Source: Vreelandella sedimenti (GTDB lineage: Bacteria > Pseudomonadota > Gammaproteobacteria > Pseudomonadales > Halomonadaceae). Taken from it: a stretch of DNA of 64,000 nucleotides. The DNA is taken from contig NZ_JACCGK010000006.1 in the NCBI RefSeq assembly GCF_013416325.1, forward strand, positions 219,219 to 283,218. The letters run 5' to 3'. Positions 36,793 through 45,133 of this stretch are shown here, in pieces. The stretch's first letter is position 1. Each line of letters opens with the position of its first letter. The translations under genes and the position numbers were made by a program. Below the pieces are notes generated by a model, which was not told where the DNA came from, searched no databases, and worked only from the letters and a program-made list of their open reading frames with translations.

Positions 36793-37521
36793 TTAATGGT
36801 TTAGCACGCGGCGCAGAAAATCCTGGGTGCGCTCGTGGGAAGGCTGGGTAAGCAGCGTGTGGGCATCGCCGGATTCGACAATCTGTCCGCCATACAAAAA
36901 GCAGACGCGGTCGGCGACTTCCTTGGCAAAGCCCATTTCATGGGTGACGACCACCATGGTCATGCCTTCGTTGGCCAGATCACGCATGACGGTTAACACA
37001 TCGCCCACCAGTTCGGGGTCGAGGGCGGAGGTGGGTTCATCGAACAGAATGGCTTCCGGTTGCATGGCCAGGGCGCGGGCAATGGCGACACGCTGCTGTT
37101 GGCCGCCGGATAGCTGCTGTGGGTAGGCTTCGACTTTGTCGCCTAGCCCGACTTTCTCCAACAGCGCGATGGCGTTGGCGTGGGCGGTTTCACGGGGTTC
37201 GTTTTTGACGAAGATCGGCCCTTCCATCACGTTTTCGACCACCGTGCGGTGGGGGAATAGGTTGAAGCGCTGGAAGACCATGCCGACTTGAGTACGCAGG
37301 TCGTTAATATCTTTGCTGGCCACATCGACCTGGCGGTCGTTGATCGTAATGCTACCCTGATCATAGGACTCCAGGCCGTTGATACAGCGAAGGACGGTCG
37401 ACTTGCCAGAGCCCGAGGGGCCAATCAGACACACCACTTCCCCCTTGGCGACCGTTAGGCTGACCCCTTTGAGCACTTCTACATCGCCGAAGGATTTGTG
37501 AATAGCGTTGATGTTGATCAT
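36793..37521 (-). CDS. Polar amino-acid ABC transporter ATP-binding protein (GlnQ type)
   Basis: A 242-residue ATPase. Walker [16 protein letters not shown] (about 32-46), Q-loop [12 protein letters not shown], signature [16 protein letters not shown] (about 135-150), Walker [15 protein letters not shown] and switch histidine VVTHEMGFA are all intact and of the GlnQ/HisP type. Its start overlaps the permease stop by four bases (ATGA). It energises the importer made with the permease and binding protein encoded upstream. Confidence 0.95.
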   Translation of the reverse strand: MININAIHKSFGDVEVLKGVSLTVAKGEVVCLIGPSGSGKSTVLRCINGLESYDQGSITINDRQVDVASKDINDLRTQVGMVFQRFNLFPHRTVVENVMEGPIFVKNEPRETAHANAIALLEKVGLGDKVEAYPQQLSGGQQQRVAIARALAMQPEAILFDEPTSALDPELVGDVLTVMRDLANEGMTMVVVTHEMGFAKEVADRVCFLYGGQIVESGDAHTLLTQPSHERTQDFLRRVLNH

Positions 37522-38183
37522 GAATTGCCTCCTTTCGCCGACTTTCCGAAATAGCGCTCTAAGCGGTTAACCCCAAATATCAGCGGTAGGCTAAGGCAGA
37601 GGTAGAGCAGGGCCACCAGGGTGTAGACCGTGGTGTTCTGAAAGGTGGAGGCGGCAATTAGCTGCCCGGCCCGGGTCATTTCGGCCACGGTGATGGTGGA
37701 GGCTAGCGATGAGTCTTTCAGAATCATGACGGCCGTATTGCCATAGGGAGGCAGCGCAATGCGTATCGCCTGGGGCAGTACAACGCGGCGCATGATGAGC
37801 TTGCTTTTCATGCCGATGGATCTGGCGGCTTCAATTTGGCCGGCTTCAATCGCTTCTATACCGGCGCGGAAGTTTTCCGCTTGGTAGGCACTATAGGCGA
37901 CGCCGAGCCCGATAATACTTGCCTGGAAGGCGCTAAGTTGTATGCCGAGTTCGGGGAGTACGAAGTAGATATAAAACAGTTGAACGATAATCGGTAGGCC
38001 GCGCACCACATTGATGAAGGTGCCTGCGGTGAGCGACAGCGCCCGCACGGGTGAGAGCTTCATCAGGGCTAAGAGCAGGCCGAGCAGGGTGCTTAGTAGT
38101 AGGGCGCCAATGGTGATCTGCACCGTAATCAGAGCACCTTTTAATAGAATGGGTAGAAAGGCGGTGATGTCCGAAAACTCCAT
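37518..38183 (-). CDS. Polar amino-acid ABC transporter permease (HisM/GlnP type)
   Basis: A 221-residue inner-membrane subunit with about five hydrophobic segments. The family pattern [20 protein letters not shown] (about 53-72) and the EAA coupling loop [18 protein letters not shown] (about 114-131) with [13 protein letters not shown] are clear. Only one permease gene is present, so it should homodimerise. It couples translationally to the ATPase and follows the binding-protein gene after 120 nt. Confidence 0.93.
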   Translation of the reverse strand: MEFSDITAFLPILLKGALITVQITIGALLLSTLLGLLLALMKLSPVRALSLTAGTFINVVRGLPIIVQLFYIYFVLPELGIQLSAFQASIIGLGVAYSAYQAENFRAGIEAIEAGQIEAARSIGMKSKLIMRRVVLPQAIRIALPPYGNTAVMILKDSSLASTITVAEMTRAGQLIAASTFQNTTVYTLVALLYLCLSLPLIFGVNRLERYFGKSAKGGNS

Positions 38184-38303
38184 GGGAAGCCTTTATTTTG
38201 CATGCACTTCTTCAACTACCCCCGAAGGGGCAGGGAAGCGGTGCTGGGGTGATCATTAGCAGGCTGTTTGGTTAACGCTGCCGGTGGGTTACCTGGGAGT
38301 GGT

Positions 38304-39089
38304 TTACAACCCCCACTCTTCGAAGATGGCATCGAGAGTGCCATTCTCTTTCAGTTGAGCTAGTGAGGTGTTCACTTGTTTCAGCAGTTCGGTGTTTTCC
38401 TGGTCAACCGCAAAGCCAATATGGCCAACCATTTGTTGCTCGTAGTTGTCTGCTAGCTGGAGCTCTGGAAAGCGGTCTTGGCTGAGGTGATAGCTCATGA
38501 TGGGGGCATCACCGACACCCGCCACAATGCGGCCTAACGAGATGTCGCGCATCATGTCTGCCAGGGAGTCGTAATTACGGATTTCGGGAAAAATGCCCAT
38601 GTTGTTGAGCTGTTCAACGTAGGTGGTGCCTACCTGGGCGCCAATCACTTCGCCTGAAAGGTCTTCCAGTGTGTTGATCTTGCCATCGTAGTCCTGGCGG
38701 GTAACGACCCCTTCGCCATAGGGGTAGACATCATCGCTGAACGCGACTTGTTTGGCGCGCTCTTCGGTCTTCAGCATCGCGGCGGAAATGATGTCGATAT
38801 GCCCAGCGGTCAGCGAGGGTATTAAAGCGTTGAACTGCGATTCCTGAACAGTAACCTCATAGCCCATATCTTCGCCCAGTGCATTGACCAGATCGACCAT
38901 CGCGCCGGTGATCTCATTGGTTTGCACGTCCAGGAACGTAAACGGAATCCCGCTTGGCGTTCCGCCTGCTTTTAGCACTTCCTGTGCGTTTGCCGTGGCA
39001 CCAAGCGATAAGGCTGCGCCCAGTATGGCCGGTAACAGCATCGCTTTTTTAAAGTGAAGAAGAGGTTGGCTGTCGGATGTAGGTTTCAT
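38304..39089 (-). CDS. Polar amino-acid ABC transporter periplasmic binding protein
   Basis: A 261-residue SBP_bac_3 family receptor. A signal peptide ends at GATANAQEV (about 30-38). The amino-acid-binding core shows GIPFTFLD, ITGAMVDLVNALGEDMGYEV, AAMLKTEERAKQVAFSDDVY with the carboxylate-binding arginine region, and the interlobe sequence GEVIGAQVGTTYVEQL. First gene of the operon; the 120-nt gap before the permease may allow higher expression of the receptor. Ligand unknown; an amine or modified amino acid is suggested by the downstream oxidoreductase. Confidence 0.9.
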   Translation of the reverse strand: MKPTSDSQPLLHFKKAMLLPAILGAALSLGATANAQEVLKAGGTPSGIPFTFLDVQTNEITGAMVDLVNALGEDMGYEVTVQESQFNALIPSLTAGHIDIISAAMLKTEERAKQVAFSDDVYPYGEGVVTRQDYDGKINTLEDLSGEVIGAQVGTTYVEQLNNMGIFPEIRNYDSLADMMRDISLGRIVAGVGDAPIMSYHLSQDRFPELQLADNYEQQMVGHIGFAVDQENTELLKQVNTSLAQLKENGTLDAIFEEWGL

Positions 39090-39497
39090 TGGGTCACCAT
39101 TGAGAGTGTTGGGGGTTGTTATTTACGCCTTGTTAAAAGCTATTCGGTAACGTCACTTCAGAGCCTAGGTGAGTTTTTATTTATCGGCAAGAGTTATTAT
39201 TTATCGCAATGCGATAAATTGGCAAGGCGTGTTTGTTTTACGCGCGTAGTTACCGTGCTTGGGCCAGCATGCGAATACGTTGTTGAATTAAGTCATCAAA
39301 ATGTCGATGTTCGATGATTTTTTGCTTCCCATCTACCTATATGGTTTTATCTTCAATTTTTTTTATCAATTAAATCAGCTGGTTGTTTGTTTTTTTAGGT
39401 TGGCATGGCGTTTGTTAAGTAAAAAGTGGCCAGCGTTATTCTCTGTTTGATAATCGAGCTGGTAAAACAACCAATAAAAGCTAATAGGAAGCGCCAT
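39090..39497. promoter_or_regulatory. Divergent, AT-rich intergenic region
   Basis: 408 nt without a credible gene; a frame at 39054-39317 has no family features. It must hold the promoter of the ABC operon on the left. On the right, before the broken alcohol dehydrogenase, it holds a sigma-54-like promoter at 39400. The stretch 39320-39400 is notably AT-rich, as is common upstream of sigma-54 promoters where IHF bends DNA. Confidence 0.5.
39400..39416 (+). promoter_or_regulatory. Sigma-54-type (-24/-12) promoter candidate
   Basis: TTGGCATG-GCGT-TTGTT follows the consensus TTGGCACG-N4-TTGCT with the invariant -24 GG; the -12 element reads TTGT instead of TTGC. It lies 82 bp upstream of the alcohol dehydrogenase start. 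The remains of a sigma-54 activator gene downstream make the reading more credible. The T at the second -12 position would weaken it, which may reflect decay. Confidence 0.55.
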
Positions 39498-40569
39498 ATG
39501 CAGTTAAGTAGCTTTAATCAAGTGAGTAGCTTTAAAAGTGCCGGTAAGCTGATTACCGGCCATGGGGCCGCACAGCAGTTGCAGCCTTATGTTCAATCGT
39601 TGGGTATGCAGCGCCCCTTAATCGTTACCGATAGCGGTGTAGTGGCTTCTGGCACGCTGGATATGATTATTGAGCAGCTCACGGCACTAAAGGTGAGCTA
39701 TGAGGTGTTTGATCAGGTAACGCCCGAGCCTGAAGTGGAAATAGTCGAAATGTGTACCCGCGCTTTTAATGCTGGCAAGCACGACAGCGTTATTGCCGTC
39801 GGCGGCGGGAGTGCCATGGGCATCGCTAAGTGTGTGGCGGTATATGCGCACTATGAAGGTCCGCTGGAGGCGTTGTTTGGCGAGAACATGGTTGATCAAC
39901 GCGCACTACCTTTGATCGCCATGCCCACCACGGCGGGCAACGGTTCTGAAGTGACCAATATCGCGATTCTGTCGGATAAAGCCCAACAGATGAAAGTTGC
40001 CCACGTTCTGTGACGGCGGCCAGCGGGGTGGATGCGTTGGTCCATGCAGTAGAGGCGTATCTATCTAACTTTGCCACGCCGATTACCGATGCATTGGCGG
40101 TTAAGGCAATGAACCTCATTGTGCATGCGCTCCCCAAGGCGTTTGCCCCTCCCAACAATCTCCAGGCCCGTGAAGATATGGCCACCGGTAGCCTGCTGGC
40201 AGGCCTGGCCTTTGGTAATGCCGGCGTGGGCGCAGTCCATGCGTTGGCGTATCCTTTAGGTGGGCGCTACCACTTGGCCAATGGGGTGACGAATGCGCTG
40301 TTACTGCCCTTCGTCATGGAGTGGAACAAGCTGGCCTGCGTCGAGCGCTTTCGTGGCATTGCGGTGGCCTTTCATGAACCCGTGGCTGGGCTTTCGGATG
40401 ATGCAGCCGCTCATGCGGTTATCCAGCGCATGCATAAGCTGTGTGCTGATGTGGAGATTCCTTCCGGTTTACGCTCGTTTGATATTTCTGAATCCGCCAT
40501 TTCTGAACTGCCCGCCGAGGCCATTAAAGTGGAACGTTTGCTGCGTAATAACTCGCGGGTGTTAACCCT
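39498..40569 (+). pseudogene. Iron-containing alcohol dehydrogenase, disrupted by internal deletion and frameshift
   Basis: The ATG at 39498 has an AGGAA ribosome binding site and begins a group III (Fe-ADH) dehydrogenase: AVGGGSAMGIAK (the usual Asp of GGGSxxD is Gly) and PLIAMPTTAGNGSEVTNIAIL. The frame stops at 40011-40013. Homology resumes in the next frame with SCPRSVTAASGVDALVHAVEA and continues through the metal ligands HALAYPLGGRYHLANG to LRNNSRVLT at about 40567. Comparison with the family pattern suggests about twenty codons between SDKAQQMK and SCPRSV are missing, with a shifted frame at roughly 39990-39998. The last helices of the enzyme are absent, because the frame runs into transporter sequence. 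Certainly non-functional as one enzyme. Confidence 0.85.
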
Positions 40570-40978
40570 TGAGCGTTACAAGCAGGGCAAAGCGGCGATG
40601 AACTCTATCTTCGGCGGCTCTGGTTCGTTTCGTTGGGGTACGAATACGGGTTTGTTGTTGCTACCGATTGTGAGCCTGGTGGAACCTATCCTGGGAATTG
40701 CGCTGGCCCTGACGTTGTTCATTCAAGGCTATGTCAGTGTGCGCATCGGCATTATGGAAGCGCGCAGCCAGCGGGACTTAGGTATCGCAGGGATTATTGC
40801 TGCCATGCTGGTGATAAAGGGCGCTACCTGGGCCTTTGGGGTGGGTATTTTGCTTTGCGCGTTAATTTACGGCAAACGCTTCTTCTCTGGAGAGGTGGAT
40901 AAAACCTTCGTTAAGGATTGGGATGAGGCAGCGCAGCCAGTAGCTGACTTTGAGCCGGCAGTCCCGTTACGCAAATAA
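40570..40978 (+). pseudogene. C-terminal remnant of a polytopic membrane transporter fused to the dehydrogenase remnant
   Basis: After the dehydrogenase sequence the same frame continues without a stop into a membrane-protein tail of about 135 residues. It has three or four hydrophobic segments (TGLLLLPIVSLVEPILGIAL, then GIAGIIAAMLVIKGATWAFG and GVGILLCALIYGKRF), then a hydrophilic tail ending FEPAVPLRK. This is unlike any Fe-ADH. I do not recognise the transporter family. The N-terminal part of the transporter is missing, so a deletion joined two formerly adjacent genes. Confidence 0.7.
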
Positions 40979-41030
40979 CAGTCTCAGCCCCTATAGTGGC
41001 TTAACCGCCAATACAGTTGGAAAACTAGTA

Positions 41031-41050
41031 CCCACCGCTTAGGCGGTGGG
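41031..41050. repeat. Perfect GC hairpin, possible REP or IS200/IS605-type end
   Basis: CCCACCGC-TTAG-GCGGTGGG forms an 8-bp stem with a 4-base loop and no T-run, so it is not a standard terminator. It is flanked by ACTAGTA on the left. Hairpins of this shape mark the ends of IS200/IS605-family elements and REP sequences. No transposase is seen nearby. It lies in the 95-nt gap between two gene remnants. Confidence 0.4.
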
Positions 41051-41073
41051 CCTGGCTTAGCAGAGGAACTGTT

Positions 41074-41734
41074 ATGCAACGTATCGAAGAAGGGCTTTCA
41101 CTCGAAACTGCACTGCCGTTATTTGATTTACACGGTACTGATGCGGTGGAAGTCTTTGATACCCAGGGGCAGGTAATTGGGGTGTTAACTCGCACCGATA
41201 TCGAAAAGGCGCAGTGTGATGCGGCATTGGATTACCGCTACCCATCAGGATTTAAATGACCACGTTAAGAAAGGGAGCTTTCATGAGGATCTATTTTATC
41301 GCATAAGCGTGGTGCCGCTATGGTTACCCCTTTTGCGGCAACGTCGCGATGAGGTAATCCCATTACTGAACTATTATCTAGACCATTTCAATCAGTTACA
41401 CGATGTTAATAGGCGCTGGAATCCCGAGGCGTTGGAATTACTTTCGAACTACTCATGGCCTGGTAATATCCGCGAGCTGATCAATTTAACCGAGCGCTTA
41501 GCCGTCACGGCTGTAGAGAACGAGATCACTACCACTACGCTGCCGAGTGAGATATTTCCCGCTCTGCCCCTTAGTTTAGAGTCCATGAATGGTGATCTTC
41601 GGCAGCAGGTTAAGCGGTTTGAACAGCTACTAATTCAACAAGCGCTTGCCAAGCATGTCACGACGCGCGCAGCGGCCGCTGTGCTGGGAATCGATCAGTC
41701 GACGTTGGTGAAAAAGCAGCGGCGCTGGCGTTAG
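41074..41734 (+). pseudogene. Sigma-54-dependent activator with CBS domain, large internal deletion
   Basis: The ATG at 41074 opens a 61-codon frame whose first 45 residues look like part of a CBS domain (EVFDTQGQVIGVLTRTDIEKA). From about 41225, in the next frame, sequence resumes late in an AAA+ domain: ITATHQDLNDHVKKGSFHED, LFYRISVVPLWLP, SYSWPGNIRELINLTERL-like sensor II (NYSWPGNIREL), and a Fis-type HTH (TTRAAAAVLGIDQSTLVKKQ). Walker A, the GAFTGA sigma-54 contact loop and Walker B are all missing, so roughly 250-350 codons have been lost. It cannot activate sigma-54 polymerase. Base use is AT-richer than in the flanking genes. Confidence 0.85.
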
Positions 41735-41751
41735 ATCATATTGTGCACCTG

Positions 41752-42375
41752 CTACTCAAACGTAGGCCCTCCGGCTTCATCGCCCCACACTTCTTCAAGG
41801 CGGCCGTCGCGACCACAGCTGTAGCGGTAGAACTTATAACGCACAGGGTTCTTTTGATAATAGTCCTGGTGGTACTCCTCAGCAGGCCAGAAGGTAGTGG
41901 CTGGTACTATTTGGGTGGCGATCTCCCGGTCGAAGCGCGCTTCCATTTCGGCTTTGGACGTTTCGGCCAGTTCACGCTGGACTTCGTCGTGATAGAAGAT
42001 CGCCGAGCGGTATTGATCGCCTACATCGCAGAACTGACGGTCAACCGCAAAGGGGTCGATGTTGCGCCAGAAGATTTCTAATAGCTGCTCGTAGCTGATC
42101 TGCTCGGAGTCGTATTCGATTTGCACGACTTCAGCATGACCAGTACCGCCCTGGGAGATTTCTTCGTAGGTGGGGTTCTCTAGCTCGCCGCCGATATAGC
42201 CGGAAATGGTGGCGCTAACACCGGGCTGGTTATCGTAAGGGGGTTCCATACACCAGAAGCAGCCGCCTGCAAACGTGGCTTCTGCACTGCTCTGGGCTTG
42301 AAGCGAAGGGCTGGCTAGGCCAGCGGCAGCCAACACGCTAAGCGTGAATGGACGAAGAGGGGGCAGTCGGATCAT
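41752..42375 (-). CDS. msrA: Peptide methionine sulfoxide reductase MsrA, exported form
   Basis: A 207-residue enzyme reducing methionine-S-sulfoxide in proteins. ATG 42375 is chosen because a GGAG motif lies eight bases upstream. Residues 1-28 form a Sec signal peptide (LSVLAAAGLASPSLQAQ), so it should act in the periplasm, unlike the usual cytosolic MsrA. The active site GGCFWCMEPPY carries catalytic C39; a resolving cysteine is near the C-terminus in FYRYSCGRDG. GGTGHAEVVQIEYD and DPFAVDRQFCDVGDQYRSAI are conserved. Convergent with the sigma-54 regulator remnant. Confidence 0.92.
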   Translation of the reverse strand: MIRLPPLRPFTLSVLAAAGLASPSLQAQSSAEATFAGGCFWCMEPPYDNQPGVSATISGYIGGELENPTYEEISQGGTGHAEVVQIEYDSEQISYEQLLEIFWRNIDPFAVDRQFCDVGDQYRSAIFYHDEVQRELAETSKAEMEARFDREIATQIVPATTFWPAEEYHQDYYQKNPVRYKFYRYSCGRDGRLEEVWGDEAGGPTFE

Positions 42376-42482
42376 TGCAAGCACTCCAGTAGCGGGGCGA
42401 GTTACTGTTCATTATGGAGTTGATTAGTCGTTTGGTGTTCCCTTTCCTTACAGCCCCTTTGTCACAACCCTTTTTTTATGAC

Positions 42483-43415
42483 TTAGCCTAGACGATGGGG
42501 CCATACCTCATCCAGCGTACTGAGCGCAGCGTTGACGGTCGATTCGTTGGTACTTTCATGACGCCAGATAAAGCTTAGCGCGCAGGGCAGGCGAATATTC
42601 TCCGCCACTGCCAGACCGCTCTCCTGGCGCTCGGTCATCGCCAGGGCGTCCCGGGCCAGGCTTAAACCAACGCCTGCGCGCACCAGGTCAAGCATGCAGG
42701 CCTCCTGGTCAACTTGGGCCACCCGGTTGGGTACTGCGCCGCTCGGTGCCAGCGCCTGCTTTAACAGCCGATGGTGGGCGGAATCCTGTGGCGTAACAAT
42801 CCAGGGCAGCGTGGCTAAGTGCTCCCAACGAGTATCAGTGAGTCGATTTTCCCAGCCTGCAGGGGCAATCACGTGATAATCAAAATGGGTTAGCTCACGC
42901 CAAGCAAGCGTCTCACGGCCTTTTCCAGGCCCTTTTTCAAGGCCTGACCCAGGGCCTTGACCGGGCGGTGCCAGATAAAAACCAACATCCAAGTCGCCTT
43001 GCTCAATGCGATTAAGCACGCTGCCGCTCATACCATGGTGTAGTTCGGTTTCTAACTGCGGCGCACGAGCCATCAAGCGGCTCAAAAAAGCACCTAGGCG
43101 GAGAAATTCGGGGTCGACAATGGTGCCGATCGAGAGCTTGCCGCGCAGCGTGCTGTGTAATGTCCCGGCGGTTTGCTCAAACGACAGGGCGCTGGCCAGG
43201 GCTTTTTCAGCGGCAGGCAGCAGCGCATGGCCGTCAGGCGTCAGCGCAAGGCCTTGAGGGCGTCGGCTAAACAGCGTGAGGCCTAAATTCGCCTGCAGCT
43301 GCTTCAACTTTAGGCTAATGGCTGGCTGAGTCAGGTGCAGCTGTTCTGCGGCGCGTGACACGCTGCCTGTTCGTGCAACGGCCACGAAGGCGCGCAGAGT
43401 GGCGTACTCTTGCAT
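42483..43415 (-). CDS. LysR-family regulator, probable activator of the 3-hydroxypropionate operon
   Basis: A 310-residue LysR regulator starting at ATG 43415 (MQEYATLRAFV). The HTH is GSVSRAAEQLHLTQPAISLKLKQL (about 16-39, shown in part), followed by a substrate-binding domain. A low-complexity insertion, GQGPGSGLEKGPGKGRE, interrupts that domain at about residues 165-185 and is encoded by short imperfect DNA repeats. It is divergent from mmsA and the GMC dehydrogenase. In Pseudomonas species the same layout, LysR divergent from mmsA and hpdH, responds to 3-hydroxypropionate; the assignment here rests on that context. Confidence 0.82.
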   Translation of the reverse strand: MQEYATLRAFVAVARTGSVSRAAEQLHLTQPAISLKLKQLQANLGLTLFSRRPQGLALTPDGHALLPAAEKALASALSFEQTAGTLHSTLRGKLSIGTIVDPEFLRLGAFLSRLMARAPQLETELHHGMSGSVLNRIEQGDLDVGFYLAPPGQGPGSGLEKGPGKGRETLAWRELTHFDYHVIAPAGWENRLTDTRWEHLATLPWIVTPQDSAHHRLLKQALAPSGAVPNRVAQVDQEACMLDLVRAGVGLSLARDALAMTERQESGLAVAENIRLPCALSFIWRHESTNESTVNAALSTLDEVWPHRLG

Positions 43416-43595
43416 GATTAGCCTCAAATATTTGTCGTGATATTAGCAGAGCTTATAACTGGCTTTTAAATAACTCAATTGATCCGTTCGCTAGGCCCAG
43501 TAGGCTAGGCTGACATTAGGCTCTTGCTAGCAAGCGTTTTTTGGCAAGCTTTTCACACGTGTTATTAACATGCGTTTTTAAAAACAGGCACTCCC
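43416..43595. promoter_or_regulatory. Divergent LysR/mmsA control region
   Basis: 180 nt. It contains the perfect 12-bp palindrome CTTGCTAGCAAG (43523-43534), and GCAAGC recurs at 43552, close to the mmsA start. There is also an AT-rich dyad-like stretch around 43451-43475 (TTATAA...TTTAAATAA) that fits a T-N11-A LysR box loosely. Which one the regulator binds cannot be decided by eye. Confidence 0.35.
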
Positions 43596-45107
43596 ATGAC
43601 AACAACAGCGATTCAGCACTTTATTAATGGCCAGGTCACCGCTGGTGAGTCTGCTCAATCCCAGGACGTATTTAACCCCGCCTCTGGCCGTGTTACCGGT
43701 CGTGTATCGCTCGCTTCTCAGGCGGACGTCAATACGGCGGTAGCGGCCGCACAAGCCGCTTTTCCCTCCTGGGCCGATACCCCGCCGATCCGCCGCGCCC
43801 GGGTGATGTTCAAGTTTTTAGAGCTGTTAAACGCTCATAAAGATGAGCTAGCCGAAGCAATTACCAAAGAGCACGGCAAGGTGTTCACCGATGCCCAGGG
43901 TGAAGTGGCCCGTGGTATCGATATTGTTGAATTTGCCTGTGGTATCCCGCAGTTGTTAAAGGGGGACTACACCGAGCAGGTGAGTACCGGGATCGATAAT
44001 TGGACGATGCGCCAGCCGTTAGGCGTCGTTGCAGGTATAACGCCATTTAATTTCCCAGCCATGGTGCCGATGTGGATGTTCCCGCTGGCAATTGCGGCGG
44101 GTAATACGTTTATTTTGAAGCCAAGCCCGCTCGACCCCAGTGCCTCGCTGCTGATGGCTGACTTGCTAAAGCAGGCGGGCCTGCCCGATGGCGTGTTCAA
44201 CGTTGTGCAGGGCGATAAAGACTCCGTGGAAGCGCTCATTGACCACCCTCACGTTAAGGCGTTGTCGTTTGTGGGCTCAACGCCGATTGCCAACCTGATC
44301 TACGAGCGTGGCGCGCGCAACGGCAAGCGCATTCAAGCCTTGGGCGGGGCCAAAAACCATATGGTAGTGATGCCTGATGCACATTTGGATAAAGCCGTCG
44401 ATGCACTGATCGGTGCCGCCTATGGCTCAGCTGGCGAGCGTTGCATGGCGATTAGCGTAGCGGTGTTAGTCGGTGATGTGGCGGATAAAGTCGTGCCAGT
44501 ATTGGCTGAGCGGGCTAAAGCGCTAAAAGTAAAAAACGGTATGCAGCTTGATGCGGAAATGGGCCCCATTGTGACCCGCCAAGCCCACCAGCGTATTACC
44601 GGCTATATCGAAAATGGCGTGGCTGAAGGCGCTGAATTGGTGGTCGACGGCCGCTCCTTTGACGCCTCTTCGGCGGGGGAGGAGTGTGCCGAAGGCTTCT
44701 GGATGGGCGGCACGCTTTTTGACAATGTCACTCCGGAGATGACGATCTACAAAGAAGAAATTTTTGGCCCAGTGCTGGTCTGCGTGCGAGTACCGGATAT
44801 CGCCACTGCGATCCAATTGATTAACGACCATGAGTTCGGTAACGGGGTTAGCTGCTTTACCGAAAGCGGTACGGTAGCGCGGGAGTTTGGCCGCCGCATT
44901 CAGGTTGGCATGGTGGGTATCAATGTGCCCATTCCGGTGCCCATGGCATGGCACGGCTTTGGTGGTTGGAAGCGTTCGCTGTTTGGTGATACCCACGCCT
45001 ACGGGGAAGAGGGCGTGCGTTTCCACACCAAGCAGAAGTCGATTATGCAGCGTTGGTCGGATTCGATTGATGCCGGGGCTGAATTTGTAATGCCCACGGC
45101 GAAGTAG
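43596..45107 (+). CDS. mmsA: CoA-acylating (methyl)malonate-semialdehyde dehydrogenase
   Basis: A 503-residue ALDH-superfamily enzyme converting malonate or methylmalonate semialdehyde with CoA and NAD to acetyl- or propionyl-CoA plus CO2. The catalytic cysteine is C283 in [14 protein letters not shown], and the family-specific [20 protein letters not shown] (about 141-160) and [16 protein letters not shown] near the C-terminus identify MmsA. It is 26 nt upstream of a GMC dehydrogenase and divergent from a LysR gene. That arrangement points to 3-hydroxypropionate (malonate-semialdehyde route) rather than valine degradation. Confidence 0.92.
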   Translation: MTTTAIQHFINGQVTAGESAQSQDVFNPASGRVTGRVSLASQADVNTAVAAAQAAFPSWADTPPIRRARVMFKFLELLNAHKDELAEAITKEHGKVFTDAQGEVARGIDIVEFACGIPQLLKGDYTEQVSTGIDNWTMRQPLGVVAGITPFNFPAMVPMWMFPLAIAAGNTFILKPSPLDPSASLLMADLLKQAGLPDGVFNVVQGDKDSVEALIDHPHVKALSFVGSTPIANLIYERGARNGKRIQALGGAKNHMVVMPDAHLDKAVDALIGAAYGSAGERCMAISVAVLVGDVADKVVPVLAERAKALKVKNGMQLDAEMGPIVTRQAHQRITGYIENGVAEGAELVVDGRSFDASSAGEECAEGFWMGGTLFDNVTPEMTIYKEEIFGPVLVCVRVPDIATAIQLINDHEFGNGVSCFTESGTVAREFGRRIQVGMVGINVPIPVPMAWHGFGGWKRSLFGDTHAYGEEGVRFHTKQKSIMQRWSDSIDAGAEFVMPTAK

Positions 45108-45133
45108 CGACTAAACGTTACCGGAGCCAACCA

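Noticed and set aside
38215..38232. Hairpin between binding-protein and permease genes
   Set aside because: Only a 4-bp CCCC/GGGG stem around GAA; too weak to claim as an attenuator or stabilising structure.
39990..40013. Explaining the Fe-ADH break as a single-base sequencing error
   Set aside because: Restoring the frame by one base does not recover the missing family segment between SDKAQQMK and SCPRSV, so a real deletion of about twenty codons is needed.
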